This document shows positions 8,962 to 18,141 of a stretch of 64,000 nt of DNA, in pieces. The stretch comes from an uncultured Erythrobacter sp. (lineage in GTDB: Bacteria > Pseudomonadota > Alphaproteobacteria > Sphingomonadales > Sphingomonadaceae). The stretch is taken from assembly GCF_947492365.1 (NCBI RefSeq), contig NZ_CANLMB010000001.1:124001-188000 (forward strand), given 5' to 3'. The position numbers and the translations under genes are program-made. The notes under the pieces were generated by a model. That model did no database searches and was not told where the DNA came from. It worked only from the letters and a program-made list of their open reading frames with translations. The stretch's first letter is position 1, and each line of letters begins with the position of its first letter.

Positions 8962-10085
8962 TGGATCAGCCGCTATACGATTTTGCCGTGATCGGGGCGG
9001 GGATGGCAGGCGCAAGCATCGCCGCCGAACTCGCGCCCTATGCCAAAGTGCTTGTGCTCGAAGGTGAAGATACACCGGGCTATCATTCCACCGGACGCTC
9101 GGCAGCGTTCTGGGAGGAATGTTATGGCGGGCCGGGCGTGGTTCCGCTGACGCTCGCCTCCGGTACTTACCTGCGCGACAATGGCTTATTGAAGCAGCGC
9201 GGGGCGCTCTATGTCGGCCGCGCCGAAGACAGGCAGGCAATTGACGGTTTCTTCGACCGGTTTTCAGGGACCGGAGTGACAATCGAACGCTTGGATCGCG
9301 CGGGGCTGTGCGCGCGCGCTCCGCATATGCGTGAGGATTGGTGCGACGCAATCTGGGAGCCGGTTTGTTCAGACATCGATGTGGCGGGGCTGCATCAGCG
9401 CTACCTCAGGGCCTTGAAACAGGCAGGAGCCAATCTGGTTTGCCGTGCCCGTGTGGAAGATCTGTCGCGCGAGCAGGGCGGATGGCGCATTACCACGCAG
9501 CGCGGCGAGAGCTTTCGGGCTGCTAAGATCGTCAACGCCGCTGGTGCATGGGCCGATACGATCGCCGCGCGCGCTGGCGCACAGCCGCTCGGGATCACAC
9601 CTTTGCGGCGCACGGTCGCGCAATTGCGGGTTGAACCCAAGGCGCCCGATGATCTGCCTTTGGTGCTCGATATTTCGGGGCGTTTCTATTTCAAATCCGA
9701 CAATGGCCGGTTGTGGCTCAGCCCGCATGACGAGATTCCGACCACGCCTTGCGATGCTGCCCCCGAAGAGATTGACGTAGCGCGCGCCATCGACACTTTC
9801 CAGCAGGTCACTGACTGGCAGATCGAGGCGGTCGAGCGTCGCTGGGCAGGCCTGCGCAGCTTCGCGCCAGACCGGCTGCCGGTCTATGGCCCCGACCCGG
9901 TTGTTGAAGATTTCATTTGGTTTGCAGGCCAAGGCGGCTTCGGCATCCAGACCGCCCCCGCCGCCGCAAGGCTGGGTGCGCAGATCATGCTGGGGTTGGA
10001 GCCGGACGTGCTCACGGCGCAAATTGATACATCAATTTACTCACCGGCCCGCTTTGTCCGTCAGAAAGCGCTCCAGACGGGCTAG
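8961..10085 (+). CDS. FAD-dependent D-amino acid dehydrogenase/oxidase (DauA-like)
   Basis: A 374-residue DAO-family flavoprotein. The N-terminal FAD-binding motif is AVIGAGMAG (residues 9-17), followed by the LEGE acidic strand end and PGYHSTGRSAAF. C-terminal features are WAGLRSFAPD and FAGQGGFGIQTAPAAA. The PGYHSTGRSA segment and the GGFGIQT ending are what I recall from D-arginine dehydrogenase DauA of Pseudomonas, which oxidises D-amino acids to 2-oxo acids and ammonia. Substrate specificity here is inferred, not shown. It is translationally coupled to the upstream hydrolase. No transporter or racemase lies nearby to define a pathway. Confidence 0.82.
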   Translation: MDQPLYDFAVIGAGMAGASIAAELAPYAKVLVLEGEDTPGYHSTGRSAAFWEECYGGPGVVPLTLASGTYLRDNGLLKQRGALYVGRAEDRQAIDGFFDRFSGTGVTIERLDRAGLCARAPHMREDWCDAIWEPVCSDIDVAGLHQRYLRALKQAGANLVCRARVEDLSREQGGWRITTQRGESFRAAKIVNAAGAWADTIAARAGAQPLGITPLRRTVAQLRVEPKAPDDLPLVLDISGRFYFKSDNGRLWLSPHDEIPTTPCDAAPEEIDVARAIDTFQQVTDWQIEAVERRWAGLRSFAPDRLPVYGPDPVVEDFIWFAGQGGFGIQTAPAAARLGAQIMLGLEPDVLTAQIDTSIYSPARFVRQKALQTG

Positions 10086-10151
10086 TCACGGCGCTCTCTA
10101 TCTGTAAGATACATTCCGAAGAGATTCACACCACGAGAGGGAAAACCAAAC

Positions 10152-10328
10152 ATGGCTCACAAGTTTGAAATCTACAAAGACAAGGCAGGCGAGTTCCGCG
10201 TTCGCTTCAAGTACAACAGCGAAATCATGTTCTCGACCGAAGGCTATTCGAGCAAGGACAGCGCCAAGAACGCCATCGCTTCGATCCAGAAGAATGGCCC
10301 CGGCGCTCCGGTAGAAGACAACAGCTAA
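10152..10328 (+). CDS. DUF1508 (YegP-family) small protein
   Basis: A 58-residue protein encoded by an ATG frame with a GAGAGGGAAAA ribosome site. The sequence (starting MAHKFEIYKDKAGEFRVRFK) carries the single DUF1508 motif: a beta hairpin (FEIYKDKAGEFRVRF), then GYSSKDSAKNAIASIQKN. YegP-type proteins often have two such repeats; this has one. Function is not established for the family. It stands alone between the flavoprotein gene and a terminator shared with rnhA. The clear ribosome site and family match make it a real gene. Confidence 0.88.
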   Translation: MAHKFEIYKDKAGEFRVRFKYNSEIMFSTEGYSSKDSAKNAIASIQKNGPGAPVEDNS

Positions 10329-10353
10329 GCCAGCTGGACAATCACAGATTTTG

Positions 10354-10390
10354 AAGCGGGCGCGCTACCTTTCGGGTGGTGCGCCCGTTT
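10354..10390. terminator. Convergent terminator between DUF1508 gene and rnhA
   Basis: A G+C-rich inverted repeat (cgggcgc at 10357-10363 and gcgcccg at 10381-10387, extended by A-T and G-T pairs outward) is followed by gtttcg on the plus strand and preceded by a T-rich stretch ending in gaag. It lies between two converging genes. The U tract is short on both sides. Confidence 0.65.
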
Positions 10391-10410
10391 CGCATTCAGG
10401 CGCCGGTGTC

Positions 10411-10854
10411 TTAGGATTCTCTGGCGATACGTTCAGCCTCGTCGCTGGCTAGCTGATCGACGCGTTCGTTCTCGGGGTGGCCTGAATGGCCTTTTACCCA
10501 GTGCCAGCTAATCTCATGACGCGCAGTGGCTTCGATCATTTCTCGCCACAGATCTGCATTGGCAACCGGCTTTTTCGCTGCATTGACCCAGCCACGCTTT
10601 TGCCAGCCGTGAATCCACTTGGTGATGCCATCGATTACATATTTGCTGTCTGAATAGAGATCGACCGCGCAAGGCTTTGTCAGTGCCGATAGCGCCCTGA
10701 TCACTGCGGTCATTTCCATCCGGTTGTTGGTTGTGTCCGCTTCTGCGCCCGAAAGCTCTTTCTCGCGGTCTCCCATGCGCAGCAGCGCGCCCCAGCCACC
10801 CGGACCGGGATTGCCCTTGCACGCACCATCGGTGAAAATCTCGACCCTGTTCAT
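10411..10854 (-). CDS. rnhA: Ribonuclease HI
   Basis: A 147-residue cytoplasmic endonuclease that cuts the RNA strand of RNA-DNA hybrids. The full active site is visible: Asp9 ([15 protein letters not shown]), Glu47 (NNRMEM), Asp69 (LYSDSKYV), His123 (VKGHSG) and Asp133 (ENERVDQLA). The basic handle region ([15 protein letters not shown]) is present. Length is that of bacterial type HI enzymes. It is the last gene of the ispH-thrB-rnhA group, 27 bases after thrB, an arrangement common in alphaproteobacteria. Confidence 0.96.
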   Translation of the reverse strand: MNRVEIFTDGACKGNPGPGGWGALLRMGDREKELSGAEADTTNNRMEMTAVIRALSALTKPCAVDLYSDSKYVIDGITKWIHGWQKRGWVNAAKKPVANADLWREMIEATARHEISWHWVKGHSGHPENERVDQLASDEAERIARES

Positions 10855-10881
10855 GCCGCTCCCTTCGCGCCAAACGTGCAG

Positions 10882-11853
10882 TCACGCAAATATTTGCGCG
10901 CCCTTATCATCGTAAAAGCGCCAGCGAGCGACGAATTGCATCGGGTCTTTGCGCGTCACAAGCGCATCGACGGGCGTGTCGAGCCAGTCCTCCGCGCGGC
11001 TGGCGACAAAGCGCAGCGCAGCACCTTTGGCGATTTCGGGAAGCAATGCGCGCTCGGACTCTTCGAGCTTCCGCACCGATTCGTATCCCTCGAGCAGCGC
11101 GCTGCCCTTGGCTTCGTCATAGTCGCCTGTTTCATCGTCAAAGCACCACGCCGCATGGGTGGTCGCCAGATCAAGCGCCATTGTGTCGGTGCAGGCGAAG
11201 TAGAAGTCGATCATGCCCGTCACTTCATCGCCGAGCATCAGAACATTGTCGGGGAACAGATCGGCGTGGATATTGGTGCGCGGCAGGCCTGACATGTCGA
11301 GCGCTGCAGCTGCACGCGCGGGAGCGAGGATCGCAGGCAGATCGGGGTGGATCGAGGCAAGCCCCGCGCTCCCGCATTTCTCTAGCACCGCGAGATTATC
11401 GGCAAAGCCCATCGTGTTGACGCGGCTTCGGTCAAAATCAGCGCTCGCCAAATGCATGCGCGCCAGCTCCACTCCGATTGCGCAGGCCTGTGCCGGAGTG
11501 GCGCTATCGGGTGAGACGCCCGGCAGAAACTCGATCAGCGCCACCACCTTGTCTCCCACCATCCGGAACGCCGCTCCGCTGCGATCATGGATGGTGCGCG
11601 GCACCGGGCAGTTCTTAGCCGAAAGGTGATCGAGCAGGCCAAGGAAATAGGGCAGATCCTCAAGCGTGATCCGGCGTTCATACATGGTGAGGATGTACCG
11701 CGCGCCCGACCCGTCGGGTCCGGTCGTTTCGACCAGCCAGTTGGAGTTGGACACACCCTCGGCAATGCCTTTGGCGCTGACCAGATCGCCGACGTCGTAA
11801 TGCGCGATCAGTCGAGCTAGCTCTTCAGCGCCTAGATGGGTGTAAACCGCCAT
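10882..11853 (-). CDS. thrB: Homoserine kinase, ThrB type II (APH fold)
   Basis: A protein of 323 residues from the ATG at 11853; the frame is open further upstream into ispH, but a GAGGGG site supports this start. It phosphorylates homoserine in threonine synthesis. It belongs to the aminoglycoside-phosphotransferase-like fold rather than the GHMP kinases. The Brenner motif is HADLFPDN (His196, Asp198, Asn203) and the metal-binding Asp is in GMIDFYF (Asp216). It lies 19 bases after ispH and 27 before rnhA, so it is probably in the same transcript. Confidence 0.93.
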   Translation of the reverse strand: MAVYTHLGAEELARLIAHYDVGDLVSAKGIAEGVSNSNWLVETTGPDGSGARYILTMYERRITLEDLPYFLGLLDHLSAKNCPVPRTIHDRSGAAFRMVGDKVVALIEFLPGVSPDSATPAQACAIGVELARMHLASADFDRSRVNTMGFADNLAVLEKCGSAGLASIHPDLPAILAPARAAAALDMSGLPRTNIHADLFPDNVLMLGDEVTGMIDFYFACTDTMALDLATTHAAWCFDDETGDYDEAKGSALLEGYESVRKLEESERALLPEIAKGAALRFVASRAEDWLDTPVDALVTRKDPMQFVARWRFYDDKGAQIFA

Positions 11854-11872
11854 ATGCTCGCCCCTCGCTTGC

Positions 11873-12844
11873 CTATTCGGTGAGCTGGCGTGGCAGTTTG
11901 AACACCATGCGCTCTTCGGTGGTCTTGATAGTCCGCTCGCGTATGGGGCGCAGTTTCGCCAGCGCATCCACCACCTCGCGCACCAGAATTTCCGGAGCCG
12001 AAGCACCCGCTGTGAGCCCGATTGTGGTCACGCCTTCAAGCCATGCAGGATCAATCTCCGTGGCCCGCTGAATCAGCTTGCCCGGCGTGCCCAGCCGCTC
12101 TGCAACCTCGACCAGCCGCAATGAATTGGAGGAATTCGGCGCGCCAACAACCAGCAGGAGGTCGCAGTCTTCGGCTAATTCCTTGACTGCCGCCTGACGA
12201 TTAGAAGTCGCGTAGCAAATGTCCTCAGCCTTCGGCCCGCGAATATGCGGGAAGCGCGCCTTGAGCGCGGCGATGACTTCGGCGGTGTCGTCGACCGACA
12301 GTGTCGTCTGGGTAAGAAAGGCGAGCGGTTCTTCGGTCGCGAAGTCCAGTTTTGCGACATCCTCGACTGTCTCCACCAATGTCATCTGGCCCTGATCGAC
12401 CTGACCCATCGTCCCGATCACCTCAGGATGCCCCGCATGGCCGACAAAGATGATATGGCGGCCCTTTTCGATCTGTCGCTCGGCCTGACGGTGGACTTTC
12501 GATACCAACGGGCAGGTCGCATCGACATAAACCATATTGCGCCGCTCTGCCTCGGCAGGGACCGCTTTGGGAACGCCATGCGCGCTGAACACAACCGGCG
12601 CGTCGGTGGGCACTTCGTCCAATTCCTTGACGAAGATCGCGCCTTTGGCCTTCAGTCCCTCGACCACATATTTGTTGTGGACGATTTCGTGCCGGACATA
12701 GACCGGCGCGCCATAGCGCTCGAGCGCCTTTTCAACGATTTCGATTGCACGATCGACCCCTGCGCAAAAGCCGCGCGGGGCCGCGATCAGCAGGTTGAGC
12801 GGTTCCGCACTGGAACTATCGGACGTTTGCAAGGGTGCGTTCAT
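11873..12844 (-). CDS. ispH: 4-hydroxy-3-methylbut-2-enyl diphosphate reductase
   Basis: A 323-residue iron-sulfur enzyme of the last step of the MEP isoprenoid pathway, making IPP and DMAPP from HMBPP. The three cluster cysteines are visible in [24 protein letters not shown] and [10 protein letters not shown]. The conserved [17 protein letters not shown] and [10 protein letters not shown] segments are also present. A short polar extension of about 14 residues precedes the domain. First gene of an ispH-thrB-rnhA cluster transcribed leftwards. The 105 bases before the divergent lipoprotein gene contain a small hairpin (12873-12888) but no recognised operator. Confidence 0.96.
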   Translation of the reverse strand: MNAPLQTSDSSSAEPLNLLIAAPRGFCAGVDRAIEIVEKALERYGAPVYVRHEIVHNKYVVEGLKAKGAIFVKELDEVPTDAPVVFSAHGVPKAVPAEAERRNMVYVDATCPLVSKVHRQAERQIEKGRHIIFVGHAGHPEVIGTMGQVDQGQMTLVETVEDVAKLDFATEEPLAFLTQTTLSVDDTAEVIAALKARFPHIRGPKAEDICYATSNRQAAVKELAEDCDLLLVVGAPNSSNSLRLVEVAERLGTPGKLIQRATEIDPAWLEGVTTIGLTAGASAPEILVREVVDALAKLRPIRERTIKTTEERMVFKLPRQLTE

Positions 12845-12949
12845 GCCATGGCCTCTAGCGCTTTGCCGCGTGCCTCGCTAGGGCGAGGATAAATGCGGGA
12901 TTCTGATAAGAGATACCTGCACAAGATCGATATCGAAGGACGGATTTCA

Positions 12950-13600
12950 ATGTTGTTTCGCACCCGCGCTTTGCCTGCCATCGCTTTGGTCGCTGCCCTT
13001 GCTGGCTGCGCGCGCGAGGGTGAGCTGGTGGTCGATCAAGGCGTCGGCATCACCTCGGTTCTGACGACTTGCCCGGCGGTCGGCATTCCGGACTATACCG
13101 GCGATGTCACGACATTCCGCACGGCGGGTGATCCGACTTTGGCCAATCTCGACGTTTCGGCGTCGATGACCAACCTGCGCTCGACCTGCAACGACACGAG
13201 CGACCGCATCTATACCGAGGCGACGTTCGATATTCAGGCCCGCCGCACCGATGTGCGCGGCAGCCGGACTGTGACGATCCCCTATTTCGTGACCGTGCTG
13301 CAAGGCGGCAGCGCAGTGCAGAGCAAGCGTCTGGGCGAAGTCACATTGACCTTTGCCGACGGGCAGGAACGCGCCGAAGCAAGCGCGCGAGCCGGGTCGT
13401 TTGTAGATCGCGCCGCAGCCAGCCTGCCCGAGGATATTCGCGAGCGGATTACTCGGCGACGACGGGCCGGCGATCCCGAAGCGGCGCTCGATCCGCTTGC
13501 AGCTCCCGAAGTTCGTGCCGCGATTGCGCGTACGCGCTTTGAAATGCTGATCGGCTTCCAGCTGACCGAAGAACAGCTCGCCTACAACGCGACGCGTTAA
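12950..13600 (+). CDS. Putative lipoprotein of unknown function
   Basis: A protein of 216 residues from the ATG at 12950, which has an AAGGA site and opens a lipoprotein signal (MLFRTRALPAIALVAALAGC, lipobox Cys at residue 20). The mature part begins with an acidic stretch, then beta-rich segments (TVTIPYFVTVLQGG, RLGEVTLTFADG) and an Arg/Ala-rich helical C-terminus. I do not recognise a named domain. The protein is probably anchored in the outer membrane facing the periplasm. It precedes argS, separated by a REP-like repeat, and diverges from ispH. Similar proteins are, to my knowledge, only annotated as hypothetical in related genera. Confidence 0.8.
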   Translation: MLFRTRALPAIALVAALAGCAREGELVVDQGVGITSVLTTCPAVGIPDYTGDVTTFRTAGDPTLANLDVSASMTNLRSTCNDTSDRIYTEATFDIQARRTDVRGSRTVTIPYFVTVLQGGSAVQSKRLGEVTLTFADGQERAEASARAGSFVDRAAASLPEDIRERITRRRRAGDPEAALDPLAAPEVRAAIARTRFEMLIGFQLTEEQLAYNATR

Positions 13601-13619
13601 GCGAGTCCTTGAAAAAACT

Positions 13620-13680
13620 GTGAGTCCCCGCAAAGGCTGGGGCGTGCTGCAAGGAGGCTCCCGCCTGCGCGGGGGCGCAC
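13620..13680. repeat. REP-like palindromic element between lipoprotein gene and argS
   Basis: Two imperfect palindromes stand in tandem. The first (about 13625-13641) has cccc/gggg arms round gcaaaggct. The second (13657-13676) pairs gctcccgc with gcgggggc around a ctgc loop. The layout resembles the short dispersed palindromes common in sphingomonad genomes. Only this copy is present in the window. Confidence 0.55.
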
Positions 13681-13689
13681 AGGTATTCT

Positions 13690-15438
13690 ATGTCTGACAA
13701 AACACTTTACGCCGCCTATACGGGCATTGTCGAAGAAGCGCTGGGCGCATTGGTTGACGACGGCACTTTGCCAGCCGATGCCTCGTTCAAGAACGTCACG
13801 CTAGAGCCGCCGCGAGACCCCGCGCATGGCGATCTCGCGACCAATGCCGCAATGGTGCTGGCCAAGCCTGCAAAGACCAATCCGCGCGCGCTTGCAGAGG
13901 CAATTGCCGCCAAGCTCGAAGCGCATGACAGCATCACCAGTGCAGAAATCGCGGGGCCGGGCTTCATCAATCTCCGGCTCGAACCGGCTGCGTGGCTGAG
14001 TGAGTTGCAGGCGATTGACGCGCTTGGTGATCTTTATGGCCACTCAGCCATGGGCGCGGGCACGCGAGTTAATGTCGAATATGTCTCGGCCAACCCGACT
14101 GGCCCGATGCATATGGGCCATTGCCGCGGCGCGGTGGTTGGCGACGCGCTGTCCAGCCTGCTCGAATTTGCCGGGCATGATGTGACGCGCGAATATTACA
14201 TCAACGATGCGGGCGGTCAGGTCGACACGCTCGCGCGCTCGGCACATCTGCGTTACCGCGAGGCGCTAGGCGACAATATCGGCGACATCCCCGAGGGGCT
14301 GTATCCAGGCGCCTATCTGGTGCTTGTTGGCGAGGCGCTCGCTGGCGAGTTCGGCGACAAATACAAAGACCTGCCCGAAGAGGAATGGCTCGCCATTTTC
14401 CGCGCCGAAGCGGTTGCGCGGATGATGGAGCTGATCAAATCCGACCTCGCGCTGCTGGGCATCCACCACGATGTCTTTGCCTCCGAGGCAGCTCTGCACG
14501 CGGCAGGCAAACCCGACGCAGCCGAGGCTTGGCTGCGCGAGCATGACCTCGTCTATGACGGCGTTCTTGAAGCACCCAAGGGCAAGGCTCCGCCAGAGGA
14601 TTGGGAACCGGTCGAACTGCCGCTGTTCCGCTCGACAAAATTTGGCGATGATCAGGATCGCCCGATCAAGAAATCGGACGGCAAATGGACCTATTTCGGC
14701 GCCGACCTTGCCTATCATATGCAGAAGGCTGGCGAGGCCGATGAGCTGATCGACATCTGGGGCGCTGACCATGCCGGCACGGTCAAGCGGATCAAGGCAG
14801 CGGTCGCAGCGCTTTCCGAAGGGAAGGGCGAGCCCACTCCATTTGACGTAAAACTGGTCCAGATGGTCCAGCTGATGCGCGGCGGTGAGCCGGTGAAAAT
14901 GTCCAAGCGTTCGGGCAATTTCATTACGATCGCCGACATGATCGAGGAAGTGGGTAAGGACGTGGTGCGCTTCACTATGCTCACCCGCAAGCCCGAGGCG
15001 CAGATGGACTTCGACTTTGCCAAAGTGGTCGAAGCCTCGAAGGACAACCCCGTCTGGTACGTCCAATACGCCCATGCGCGGATCCAATCGACCTTGCGCA
15101 AGGCGCTGGAAGATGAGGGAATTTCCCCGTCAACCGAGGCGCTTGGCCAGCTTGGCGCTGAGGAAATCACCCTCATCCGCCGCGCTGCGCAATTCCCGCG
15201 CGAGATCGAATCTGCGGCAAAGGCGCGCGAACCACACCGGATCGCCTTCTACCTCTATGACCTCGCAACTGACCTCAACGCCTTTTACAGCCTCGGTAAC
15301 ACCGACCTGGAAAAGCGGTTCATCCTGAAACAGGACAAGGCTTTGTCCGCCGCGCGGCTTTTCTTGGCGGAGTCTATCGGGCAAGTGTTGCGCAATGGGC
15401 TTCGCGTGCTGGGCGTAGAAGCCGTGGATCGCATGTAA
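13690..15438 (+). CDS. argS: Arginyl-tRNA synthetase
   Basis: A 582-residue class I aminoacyl-tRNA synthetase that charges tRNA-Arg. It has the N-terminal ArgRS-specific domain (about residues 1-105, ending GPGFINLRL), the HIGH-type motif HMGH in ANPTGPMHMGHCRGA, the KMSK loop as VKMSKRSGN, and the C-terminal anticodon-binding DALR domain (ending LRVLGVEAVDRM). Full family length. Ribosome-site strength is modest because a REP-like element occupies the upstream region. It is followed 15 bases later by the SPOR-domain gene. Confidence 0.97.
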   Translation: MSDKTLYAAYTGIVEEALGALVDDGTLPADASFKNVTLEPPRDPAHGDLATNAAMVLAKPAKTNPRALAEAIAAKLEAHDSITSAEIAGPGFINLRLEPAAWLSELQAIDALGDLYGHSAMGAGTRVNVEYVSANPTGPMHMGHCRGAVVGDALSSLLEFAGHDVTREYYINDAGGQVDTLARSAHLRYREALGDNIGDIPEGLYPGAYLVLVGEALAGEFGDKYKDLPEEEWLAIFRAEAVARMMELIKSDLALLGIHHDVFASEAALHAAGKPDAAEAWLREHDLVYDGVLEAPKGKAPPEDWEPVELPLFRSTKFGDDQDRPIKKSDGKWTYFGADLAYHMQKAGEADELIDIWGADHAGTVKRIKAAVAALSEGKGEPTPFDVKLVQMVQLMRGGEPVKMSKRSGNFITIADMIEEVGKDVVRFTMLTRKPEAQMDFDFAKVVEASKDNPVWYVQYAHARIQSTLRKALEDEGISPSTEALGQLGAEEITLIRRAAQFPREIESAAKAREPHRIAFYLYDLATDLNAFYSLGNTDLEKRFILKQDKALSAARLFLAESIGQVLRNGLRVLGVEAVDRM

Positions 15439-15453
15439 CGGGGAACTGGTTCG

Positions 15454-16134
15454 TTGATCATCGAAGGCGAATACGAAGAGGTTGAGGGAACCGAAGGCGA
15501 GCTTGACCTGTCGGAAGATGATAGCCTGCCATGGCTTGAAGCGGACGAGGAAGACGAAGGTTCGGGCGGGATCGACACCGCGCAGATCGTCGGCTTTGCG
15601 CTTGTCCTACTGCTTCTGCTTGGCCTGATTGTCGCAGGCGTCTGGTACTTCGCCAACCGCTCCAGCGGTGATGCGCAAGTGGCCGATGGTAGCACTATCG
15701 AAGCGCCTGAAGGCCCGATCCGCGAACGTCCCGAAGATCCCGGTGGCCGCGAATTCGATGGCACTGGCAATGTTGCTCCCGTCGTCGGCGAAGGCGGGAC
15801 GCGCGAAGGCGTGATGGACACCGATGGCAATTCGGGAAGCGGCGATAGCGCCGGAGGAGAGGGCAGCGAGGGTGGCTCTGGGGAGACTACCGGCACAGCA
15901 GGCGTGGGCGTCCAGCTCGCAGCCTACAGCTCGCGCGCTCGTGCCGAGCAGGGCTGGAACGATCTGCGCAGGCGCACCAGTGCGCTCGATGGCGCACGCT
16001 ACCGGATCGAGGAAGGCACTGTCGACATTGGCACCGTCTACCGGCTTCAGGCGGTTGCAAGCGACCGTGCAGCGGCCGATCAACTTTGCGCGGCGCTGCG
16101 TGCAGACGGGCTTGATTGTCAGGTGAAACCTTAA
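15454..16134 (+). CDS. SPOR-domain membrane protein
   Basis: A 226-residue protein from a TTG start with a GGGGAA site. The acidic N-terminal cytoplasmic segment (residues 1-40) is followed by one transmembrane helix (about 44-67), a long Gly/Glu/Ser-rich linker (70-145) and a C-terminal SPOR domain (about 148-226: GVGVQLAAYSSRARAEQGW ... YRLQAVASDRAAADQLCAAL). SPOR domains bind denuded septal peptidoglycan, so a role in division or envelope maintenance is likely. It lies between argS and nagZ, the order seen in many alphaproteobacteria. Confidence 0.9.
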   Translation: MIIEGEYEEVEGTEGELDLSEDDSLPWLEADEEDEGSGGIDTAQIVGFALVLLLLLGLIVAGVWYFANRSSGDAQVADGSTIEAPEGPIRERPEDPGGREFDGTGNVAPVVGEGGTREGVMDTDGNSGSGDSAGGEGSEGGSGETTGTAGVGVQLAAYSSRARAEQGWNDLRRRTSALDGARYRIEEGTVDIGTVYRLQAVASDRAAADQLCAALRADGLDCQVKP

Positions 16135-16258
16135 ACTCGCGCGCTGCATGACCGACGAGACGCGATTCATCGCTTTCTCACCAGATTTCCCCCCAAAATC
16201 GCGCAAATCAAAGGTTAGCGCGCTTGCCTGATCGTCCCCTCGCTGCAAGGCTTTGCAC

Positions 16259-17281
16259 ATGATTCCGGCGATTTTCGGATGTTCCGGTCCGGTCCTGACC
16301 GATGACGAGCGCGCGTTCTTCCGCGAGGCTGATCCTGCGGGCTACATCCTGTTCGGGCGCAATTGCGAAAACCCTGCACAATTGCGCGCTTTGACTGACG
16401 ATTTGCGCACGATCCATGGGCGCGAAAAGCTGCTTGTTTCGATCGATCAGGAAGGCGGACGGGTCGCTCGCCTACGCCCGCCGCAATGGGCCTCCTATCC
16501 GGCGGGTGAGGCGTTTGACCGGCTTTATGCTGTTGCTCCCGCCAGCGCGATCGAAGCTGCCCGCGCAGGAGCAAAAGCGATGGCGCTCGAACTGTCGGCA
16601 ATGGGGGTCACAGTCGATTACCACCCTCCGCTCGATGTTCGGCAGGCTGGCGCACATGATGTGATCGGTGATCGCTCGCTTGGCAGCGATCCGATGCAGG
16701 TCGCAGCGATTGGCCGAGGGATCCTTGACGGATTGAGCGCAGGCGGCGTCACGGGATGCATCAAGCATATGCCGGGCCACGGTCGCAGCATGTGCGACAC
16801 GCACAAGGAAATGCCGACGGTCCGTGCGAGCGCCGAAGAGCTTGAGCATGACCTCTCACCTTTCCGTTCGCTCAATTCGGCGCTGGTCGGTATGACCGGC
16901 CATCTCAAATTTCCGGTCTGGGACACAGAAGATCCGGCGACACTCTCGCGCACGATCATTCAGGACATCATTCGCGGCGAGATCGGCTTTGACGGCCTGC
17001 TTCTGACCGACGATATCGATATGGAAGCGCTCGGCGGCTCGATCCCTGAACGCGCCGCAGCCGCGCATCAGGCGGGCTGTGACATCATCCTCAATTGCTG
17101 GGCGAAGATCGACGATATGACGGGGATTTGCGAAGTGCTTCCTGAGATGTCGACCGAGGTTACAACCCGGCTTGATCGAGCGTTAGCTGACACACGCATC
17201 ACCGACACAATCGCTGACGAACAAGGCGAGTTGCTCGCCAAACGCGACGCGTTGCTGGCGCTGACTGGAGAGGCGGCATGA
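16259..17281 (+). CDS. nagZ: Beta-N-acetylhexosaminidase (GH3), peptidoglycan recycling
   Basis: A protein of 340 residues from the ATG at 16259. It removes N-acetylglucosamine from anhydro-muropeptides in the cytoplasm. GH3 hallmarks are visible: SIDQEGGRVARL (61-72), KHMPGHG (169-175, with the catalytic His loop) and LLTDDIDM (around 248-255, nucleophile Asp). There is no signal peptide, as expected. Its last four bases overlap scpA (ATGA), so the two are translationally coupled, a linkage conserved in alphaproteobacteria. The 124 bases upstream show no clear operator. Confidence 0.95.
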   Translation: MIPAIFGCSGPVLTDDERAFFREADPAGYILFGRNCENPAQLRALTDDLRTIHGREKLLVSIDQEGGRVARLRPPQWASYPAGEAFDRLYAVAPASAIEAARAGAKAMALELSAMGVTVDYHPPLDVRQAGAHDVIGDRSLGSDPMQVAAIGRGILDGLSAGGVTGCIKHMPGHGRSMCDTHKEMPTVRASAEELEHDLSPFRSLNSALVGMTGHLKFPVWDTEDPATLSRTIIQDIIRGEIGFDGLLLTDDIDMEALGGSIPERAAAAHQAGCDIILNCWAKIDDMTGICEVLPEMSTEVTTRLDRALADTRITDTIADEQGELLAKRDALLALTGEAA

Positions 17282-18141
17282 GCGCTGAAGATACCGAAGA
17301 CGGCTTCATGCTGACCGGCGATGCCGCCGGAATGGGAGATCCGACCGCGGAGATGCCAGACAACTGGCCTGCTGATGATGTGGCGCGGCAAGGCGCAAAG
17401 TCAGGCGACGACGCGCTTTATCTTGAGCTCGACGGGTGGGAGGGTCCGCTCGACCTGCTTCTCGATCTGGCAAGGCGGCAAAAGGTCGATCTGCGCGCGA
17501 TCTCGATCCTCTCATTGGTGGATCAATACCTCACCTATATCGAGCGCGCGCAGGATTTGCGGCTGGAGCTGGCGGCGGATTATCTCGTCATGGCGGCGTG
17601 GCTCGCTTACCTCAAATCCGCGCTGCTGCTGCCCAAGGACGAGCAGGAAGACCCAAGCCCCGAAGAGCTCGCGCTGCGCCTGCAATTGCGCCTCCAGCGG
17701 CTTGGAGCGATGCGCGAGGCGGCAGCCCGGCTGATGGCGCGCGACCGGATCGGGCGCGACATTTTCCTGCGCGGCGCGCCAGAGGGGCTGCGCACCGATC
17801 GCAAGACCCTGTGGCGCTCGGACGCCTATTCGCTGATCCAGGCCTATGGTCAGGTGAAGGCGCGCACGGCGCCGCGCATCTACCACGTATCGGACCGTCC
17901 GGTGATGACGCTCGACAGCGCGCTCGACCGGGTTTCGGCAATGCTAGGCGTGACGCTCGACTGGATGGACCTGCGCGACTTCCTGCCCAAACACGCGAAG
18001 CCCGAACTGCGCAAATCCGCGCTCGCATCGAGCTTTGTCGCCGCGCTTGAACTGGCGCGGCAGGGCCGGGCGGAAATCGCGCAGGAAGAGGCGTTCTCCC
18101 CCTTGCGTATCCGCCGTCTGAAAGAAGGGGCCACAGCGTGA
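17278..18141 (+). CDS. scpA: Segregation and condensation protein A (kleisin)
   Basis: A 287-residue kleisin subunit of the Smc-ScpAB complex that compacts and separates chromosomes. The N-terminal 45 residues are acidic and probably disordered. The conserved kleisin start is LELDGWEGPLDLLLDLARR, followed by DLRAISILSLVDQYL and LAADYLVMAAWLAYLKSALLLP. The C-terminal winged-helix region ends near LRIRRLKEG. It overlaps nagZ by four bases upstream and scpB by four downstream, so the subunits are co-translated. Confidence 0.95.
   Translation: MSAEDTEDGFMLTGDAAGMGDPTAEMPDNWPADDVARQGAKSGDDALYLELDGWEGPLDLLLDLARRQKVDLRAISILSLVDQYLTYIERAQDLRLELAADYLVMAAWLAYLKSALLLPKDEQEDPSPEELALRLQLRLQRLGAMREAAARLMARDRIGRDIFLRGAPEGLRTDRKTLWRSDAYSLIQAYGQVKARTAPRIYHVSDRPVMTLDSALDRVSAMLGVTLDWMDLRDFLPKHAKPELRKSALASSFVAALELARQGRAEIAQEEAFSPLRIRRLKEGATA

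Noticed and set aside
12873..12888. Hairpin CCTCGC-TAGG-GCGAGG upstream of ispH
   Set aside because: Short, without a U tract, and between two divergent starts; no evidence that it is a terminator or riboswitch.
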